Below, in pieces: positions 59,959 through 64,000 of a stretch of DNA of 64,000 bases. The notes under the pieces are model-generated. The model ran no database searches and was not told where the DNA came from. It saw only the letters and a program-made list of their open reading frames with translations. The translations under genes were made by a program, and so were the position numbers. The stretch covers positions 1 to 64,000 of the forward strand of contig JADJJK010000034.1 in NCBI GenBank assembly GCA_016706545.1, read 5' to 3'. Position 1 is the first letter of the stretch; each line of letters starts with the position of its first letter. Source of the DNA: Myxococcales bacterium (GTDB lineage Bacteria; Myxococcota_A; Polyangia; Haliangiales; Haliangiaceae).

Positions 59959-61386
59959 TCAGCGCGTCCGCGCGCCCACCGCCGCGACCGCTTCGCGGAA
60001 CACCCGGCCTCGGTGCTCGAAGTTCTGGAACATGTCGTAGCTCGAGCACGCTGGCGACAGCACCACCGCGTCGCCGGTCGCGGCGAGCGCGGCGGCGCGA
60101 CGAACGGCGTCGTGCATGTCGCTCGCGTCCACCACCGGATAGCTCACGCCGTGCTGGGCGGCGGCCTCGCGGATGATCGGCGCCGCCTTGCCGATCAGCA
60201 CCATGCCCTTGCACTGCCCCGCGAGCGCCTCCAGCATGGGCTGATACGATCCGCCCTTGTCCACGCCGCCGGCGATCAGCACCAGCGGCCGTGGGAAGCC
60301 GCGCACCGACGCCGCCACCGACGCCACGTTGGTGCCCTTGGAGTCATCATAGAACAAGATGTCATCGAGCTCGCCCACCAGCTCCATCCGGTGTGGCAGC
60401 GGCCGATACGCCGCGGCGCCGCGACGCAGCACCTCGGCCGGCAGGCCCACGGCTCGCGCCGAGAGATACGCGCACATCGCGTTCTCCAGGTTGTGATTGC
60501 CGATGATGACCAGATCGCTCGTCGGGTAGCGCTCCTCGACGAGCGCCCCGCTCGCTCGCGCGTCGCCGCCCCACGCCGCCGGGATCCGCAGCACGATCTC
60601 CTTGCGATCGGCGGACAGGAACGCGCCGCGCTCCACGCTGGCGCCCGGGCGAGAGTCGAAGGTCAAGAGCTGCGAGGAGATCCCGTGGGTCTCGCGCATC
60701 GTCCACTCATCGGCCGCGTTGGCGATGGCCACATCGTCCGCGCGTTGCCAGTCCCAGATCCGCCCCTTCATCTCCGCGTAGCGCTCCATGGTGCCAAAGC
60801 GATCCAGGTGATCCTCGGTGACGTTGGTCAGCACCCCCACCTTGCCGCGGAACGTGGAGCAATGCTCCAGCATGAACGCCGCCACCTCGGCGACGATCAG
60901 CCCGCCCGCGACGTTGGCCGGATGATCCACCGCGTCGATGAGCGGCATGTTGCCGAGGTTGCCGCCGCAGAACGACGGCCGGCCCGACTGCGCACACAGC
61001 GCGCCGGTGAGCGCGGTGGTGGTGGACTTGCCGTTGGTCCCGGTGATGGCGAGGAGGACCGCCTCCGGATGCAGAAAGCGAAACGCCAGCTCGATCTCTG
61101 CCCAGACCGGCACCCCTGCCGCGCGCGCCGCCTTCATCTCGGCCAGGTCAGGCACCCCCGGCGACACCACGACGAGGTCCGCCGACGTGAAGCTGGCGAG
61201 GACGTGCCCGCCCAGCTCCCAGGTCACCCCCACCTGGGCGAGCTGCGCCACCTGCGCCGACAGCTTCTCTGCCGGCTTGGCGTCCGTCACCGTCACCTGC
61301 GCGCCGCGCTGCGCGCAGAACCGCGCCAGCGCCACGCCGGTCTGGGCCAGGCCGACGACCATGACCTTCTTGCCGCGAAGCTCCAT
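59959..61386 (-). CDS. murD: UDP-MurNAc-L-alanine:D-glutamate ligase MurD
   Basis: 475 residues. N-terminal Rossmann-like domain (KVMVVGLAQTGVALARF), Mur-ligase ATP loop ITGTNGKSTTTAL, middle-domain motifs NVTEDHLDRFG and GNHNLENAMCAYLS, and the C-terminal signature YDDSKGTNVASVAASV, then LIAGGVDKGGSY. It adds D-glutamate in cytosolic peptidoglycan precursor synthesis. Normally next to ftsW and murG; here separated from them by seven kilobases of metal-efflux genes. TACACC lies 6 bases before the ATG and there is no ribosome site. Confidence 0.97.
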   Translation of the reverse strand: MELRGKKVMVVGLAQTGVALARFCAQRGAQVTVTDAKPAEKLSAQVAQLAQVGVTWELGGHVLASFTSADLVVVSPGVPDLAEMKAARAAGVPVWAEIELAFRFLHPEAVLLAITGTNGKSTTTALTGALCAQSGRPSFCGGNLGNMPLIDAVDHPANVAGGLIVAEVAAFMLEHCSTFRGKVGVLTNVTEDHLDRFGTMERYAEMKGRIWDWQRADDVAIANAADEWTMRETHGISSQLLTFDSRPGASVERGAFLSADRKEIVLRIPAAWGGDARASGALVEERYPTSDLVIIGNHNLENAMCAYLSARAVGLPAEVLRRGAAAYRPLPHRMELVGELDDILFYDDSKGTNVASVAASVRGFPRPLVLIAGGVDKGGSYQPMLEALAGQCKGMVLIGKAAPIIREAAAQHGVSYPVVDASDMHDAVRRAAALAATGDAVVLSPACSSYDMFQNFEHRGRVFREAVAAVGARTR

Positions 61387-61392
61387 GGCGCT

Positions 61393-61398
61393 GGTGTA
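61393..61398 (-). promoter_or_regulatory. -10-like box TACACC before murD
   Basis: TACACC on the minus strand lies 6 bases before the ATG at 61386. Its last base departs from a TANNNT consensus, so this is the weakest of the set. Confidence 0.25.
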
Positions 61399-61492
61399 AC
61401 ACCGAGCAGCCCCCGACCGGGAGGCCGCAAGCTCGTAGACTTGCGCCTGACAGGGATGGGACTTGTGCCTGGCAGCCGCGAGGGCGGTTCGC

Positions 61493-61498
61493 TACGCT
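61493..61498 (+). promoter_or_regulatory. -10-like box TACGCT before cNMP-GspE gene
   Basis: TACGCT lies 6 bases before the ATG at 61505, with no ribosome site. Confidence 0.35.
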
Positions 61499-61504
61499 GC
61501 GGCC

Positions 61505-63568
61505 ATGACCTCAGATCCTGGCCCGCCCGGGGGCCCGCGCAGAATCACGGTGGACCCGGCGCAGGTCGCCGACTTTCTCGCCAGCACCCCGCTGTTTCTG
61601 GAGTGTGACCGCGCCACCATCGACAAGATCGCCCCGCACGTGTTCGCGGCAGAGGTCAAGGCCGGCACGGTGATCGTCCGCGCTGGCACGACCAACCCAG
61701 GCATCGGCTTTCTCTATTCCGGACAGGCCACGGTGAAAGGCACCGCCGCCGAAGGCGGCGAGCCGATCGAGGCCGTGGTGGTGGGCGACTCGTTCGGCGA
61801 CACCGGCGCGTTCCTGGGCACCGCGCAGCCCTGGGACGTGGTGGCCGAGCAGGACTGCGTCGTCTTGCTGCTCGGCTCCGAGCTGATCGCGCAGATCGCC
61901 AGCCGGGTCGCGCCGTTCTCGTTCGCCGCCGCGCGCCGCCTGGCCCGCCGGGTGATCACCACGCCGCCGGCCACCCGCACCCGCCGCGTCACCACGATGC
62001 CGCCGCCCATCAACCCCGCGCCCGAGGGCGTGATCCCGTTCGTGCGAGTGGCCGCGTATGAGCCCACCGCCCAGATCTTGTCGATGATCCCGGCCAAGAT
62101 GGTCCAGCAGCATCGCCTGCTGCCGCTGCAGCTCGTCGACCGCAAGCTCACCGTCGGCATGGTGGACCCGTTCAACTCCTCCTCGCGCAGCGAGCTGCAG
62201 CGCCTGCTGGCCTCGGTGGACGTGACCGTGGTGGCCATCAGCCAGGACGACTTCAACGAGGCCTATGTCCGCCTGCGCCTGGACTCTTCGCGCGGCGCCC
62301 GCGGCCAGCGCATCGCCGAGACCATCGCCCCGGAGTCGCTGGTCTTCGACCTGATCGATCAGGAGCGCGAGGCCAAGGCGGTCAACGTCATCGGCGACGA
62401 GGTCGTGATCCTGTCCTCCCGCATCATCGCCCACGCCATCGAGCGCGGCGCCTCGGATGTCCACATCGAGCTGGACGTCACCGGGGTGCGCGTGCGCTTC
62501 CGCGTGCAAGGTCAGCTCCACGACTGGGATCACGCGGTGCCCGCGGGGTACGCCAAGGGCCTGGTCGCGCGCCTGAAGATCCTCGCCGGCCTCGACATCA
62601 CCGAGCGCCGCCTGCCGCAGGACGGCCGCATCGGCATCAAGCTCGGCCGGCGCGAGGTGGACCTCCGCATCTCCACCCTGCCCTCGAGCCGCGGCGAGAA
62701 GATCGCGCTGCGCGTGTTCGAGGCCGCCGCCACCATGCGCCCGCTCGAGAGCATCTTCCACGACCCGCGCGTGCTCACCGCCATGCGCGCCGCCATCAAC
62801 CGCCCCTACGGCGCCATCGTCATCGCCGGCCCCACCGGCTCGGGCAAGACCTCGTCCTTGTACGCCGCGCTCGGCGAGCGCCGCCGGACCCGCGCGGACA
62901 CCAACCTGCTCACGGTGGAAGATCCCATCGAGTATCGCCTCAGCGGCATCACCCAGGTCCAGGTCAACCACGCGGTGGACCTGACCTTCGCCAAGGTGCT
63001 GCGCGCCATGCTGCGCCAGGACCCGGACGCGGTGATGGTGGGCGAGGTGCGCGACAGCGAGACCGCGCAGCTCGCCGTCGAGGCCGCCATGACCGGCCAC
63101 CTGCTCTTCACCTCGCTGCACGCCAACAACTCCACGGGCGTGATCCAGCGCCTGGAGAACCTGGGGTGCTCGCGCCCGCTCATCGCGCAGGCCCTGGCGC
63201 TGGTGCTGGTGCAGCGCCTGGTGCGCCGCCTGTGCCAGCGCTGCGCGACGGTCGAGACCCCGCCGCCGGTGATGCTGGAGAACCTGGTGGGCCATGGCCT
63301 CGCCGATCCCAAGGCCCCGCCGATGTTGCCCAAGCCCGTCGGCTGCGCCGAGTGCAACCACACCGGCTACGCCGGGCGCGTCGCCGTGATCGAGATGCTG
63401 CAGATGGGGGACGCGCAACGCGCCCAGGTCATGACCGGCGCCTCCATGGCGGAGCTCGAGCGCAAGTCTCTCGACAGCGGCGCCCTGGTCTCGTTCCGGC
63501 AGTCCGCGCTGTTCATGATGGAGCAACGACTGATCACCCCGTCTGAGGCGCTGCTGACGGTGACGTAG
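61505..63568 (+). CDS. GspE/PilB-type secretion ATPase with N-terminal cNMP-binding-like domain
   Basis: 687 residues from MTSDPGPPGGPRR. Residues about 18-135 resemble a cyclic-nucleotide-binding (CRP/Popeye-like) beta-roll (VADFLASTPLFLECDRATID, VIVRAGTTNPGIGFLYSGQA, VVVGDSFGDTGAFLGTAQPW). Residues about 185-265 are a MshEN/GspE N-terminal domain (YEPTAQILSMIPAKMVQQHR). The ATPase core has Walker A GPTGSGKT at 442-449, the Asp box LTVEDPIEYR, Walker B (DAVMVGEVRD) and the His box (HLLFTSLHANNS), and the zinc tetracysteine CQRC...CAEC. It powers type II secretion or type IV pili. The fused sensor-like domain is unusual. Divergent from murD. Confidence 0.9.
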   Translation: MTSDPGPPGGPRRITVDPAQVADFLASTPLFLECDRATIDKIAPHVFAAEVKAGTVIVRAGTTNPGIGFLYSGQATVKGTAAEGGEPIEAVVVGDSFGDTGAFLGTAQPWDVVAEQDCVVLLLGSELIAQIASRVAPFSFAAARRLARRVITTPPATRTRRVTTMPPPINPAPEGVIPFVRVAAYEPTAQILSMIPAKMVQQHRLLPLQLVDRKLTVGMVDPFNSSSRSELQRLLASVDVTVVAISQDDFNEAYVRLRLDSSRGARGQRIAETIAPESLVFDLIDQEREAKAVNVIGDEVVILSSRIIAHAIERGASDVHIELDVTGVRVRFRVQGQLHDWDHAVPAGYAKGLVARLKILAGLDITERRLPQDGRIGIKLGRREVDLRISTLPSSRGEKIALRVFEAAATMRPLESIFHDPRVLTAMRAAINRPYGAIVIAGPTGSGKTSSLYAALGERRRTRADTNLLTVEDPIEYRLSGITQVQVNHAVDLTFAKVLRAMLRQDPDAVMVGEVRDSETAQLAVEAAMTGHLLFTSLHANNSTGVIQRLENLGCSRPLIAQALALVLVQRLVRRLCQRCATVETPPPVMLENLVGHGLADPKAPPMLPKPVGCAECNHTGYAGRVAVIEMLQMGDAQRAQVMTGASMAELERKSLDSGALVSFRQSALFMMEQRLITPSEALLTVT

Positions 63569-63595
63569 CCGCCCCCCGGCCCGCCGGAAGGCTGA

Positions 63596-63601
63596 TACCC
63601 T
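63596..63601 (+). promoter_or_regulatory. -10-like box TACCCT before right-edge lipoprotein gene
   Basis: TGATACCCT ends 8 bases before the ATG at 63610; compare TGATACCTT before 19690. Confidence 0.35.
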
Positions 63602-63609
63602 CGCCGGTC

Positions 63610-64000
63610 ATGGTGAGGATCTTCTTGGCGTTGTGTTTGTTCGGGCTTCTCGGGGGCTGCCGCAAGGGCACCCAGCCAACCATCAACGACTCCGGCGGCC
63701 CCGGCCGCGTGCCCGCAGGGCTCCTCGAGCTGGTGGAGGTGCTCCCTGAGACCACCGCGGCCTTCGGGTACCTGGAGTTCGGCGACGCGCTTCGAGACGT
63801 CCCGCCCGTGCTCGCCGAGTACCGCGAGGCCTTCGTCGATCTGATGGACATGATCAAGCGCCGCTGGGGGGTGGACCCGCGCAAGCTGACCGGCGTGGGC
63901 ATGATCTTCGTGGGCGATGAGCCGGTGCTGGTGGGCAGCGAGCAGGCGATCTCCGCCGCCGCGCAGCCCGACGGGCTGGCTGTCGCCCGGCTGGGCAAGC
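63610..64000 (+). CDS. Lipoprotein, C-terminus cut by window edge
   Basis: 130 codons visible, open to the right edge. MVRIFLALCLFGLLGGCRKG is a lipoprotein signal with lipobox LLGGC (Cys17). The mature part (LLELVEVLPETTAAFGYLEF, DVPPVLAEYREAFVDLMDMI, KLTGVGMIFVGDEPVL) alternates strands and helices without a family I recognise. It lies 41 bases after the GspE-like gene but has its own -10-like box. Confidence 0.8.
   Translation, partial: MVRIFLALCLFGLLGGCRKGTQPTINDSGGPGRVPAGLLELVEVLPETTAAFGYLEFGDALRDVPPVLAEYREAFVDLMDMIKRRWGVDPRKLTGVGMIFVGDEPVLVGSEQAISAAAQPDGLAVARLGK

Noticed and set aside
61511..63526. 671-codon minus-strand frame opposite the GspE-like gene
   Set aside because: Antisense shadow; the plus strand encodes an intact secretion ATPase.

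Overview
The window is about 70% G+C. It carries several hallmarks of Myxococcota: MYXO-CTERM/GlyGly-CTERM-like tails (GGGCS, then a hydrophobic stretch, then RRRR), a very long thrombospondin-type-3/OmpA protein, many secreted proteins and lipoproteins of unknown function, paralogous Rpn-like PD-(D/E)XK genes, an ECF sigma/CHAT cluster and a MoxR/beta-propeller cluster. I would place it in the phylum Myxococcota, perhaps a Polyangia/Haliangium-like lineage, but the sequence does not fix the genus.

Layout. 0-7.2 kb: a divergent pair (unknown protein cut by the left edge, and an MJ1255-type glycosyltransferase) whose start codons share one CATG, then minus-strand secreted and envelope genes (signal-peptide protein plus GDSG protein; vWA protein plus tail-anchored coiled coil; LNS2-like lipoprotein). 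7.6-13 kb: a MeaA-type ethylmalonyl-CoA mutase and a DUF349 protein. 13-20.6 kb: a lipoprotein, then a plus-strand series of a one-TM protein, an ECF sigma factor, a membrane-anchored TPR-CHAT protease, a two-repeat protein and an acidic secreted protein. 20.7-28.1 kb: a tightly coupled four-gene MoxR / small protein / vWA-propeller / pseudo-PP2C-propeller operon (ATGA overlaps). 28.2-30.3 kb: two 1-kb direct repeats, each a differently frameshifted Rpn-like nuclease pseudogene. 30.6-36.3 kb: a 1,896-residue TSP3/OmpA protein with an internal sorting tail followed directly by an internal signal-peptide-like segment. 36.6-44.7 kb: adenosine deaminase, a 3'-degraded DUF222-HNH gene, GluQ, a secreted protein, a DUF1415-like protein and a 3-hydroxyisobutyrate-dehydrogenase-type reductase. 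44.7-47.2 kb: an orphan, strongly G-skewed stretch without a supportable gene. 47.2-49.5 kb: a subtilase and a MYXO-CTERM protein. 49.7-61.4 kb: murD, ftsW and murG of the division/cell-wall cluster, with a complete BlaI-M56-CzcCBA metal-efflux cluster between murD and ftsW. 61.5 kb to the end: a GspE/PilB-type ATPase with an N-terminal cNMP-binding-like domain, and a lipoprotein cut by the right edge.

The candidates most likely to be undescribed systems are the CHAT cluster, whose downstream tandem-repeat protein could be the protease's substrate, and the MoxR-vWA-propeller operon with a phosphatase-like domain that has lost its catalytic residues. Many genes here lack a Shine-Dalgarno sequence and instead have a TANNNT box 5-9 bases before the start codon, which suggests widespread leaderless transcription.
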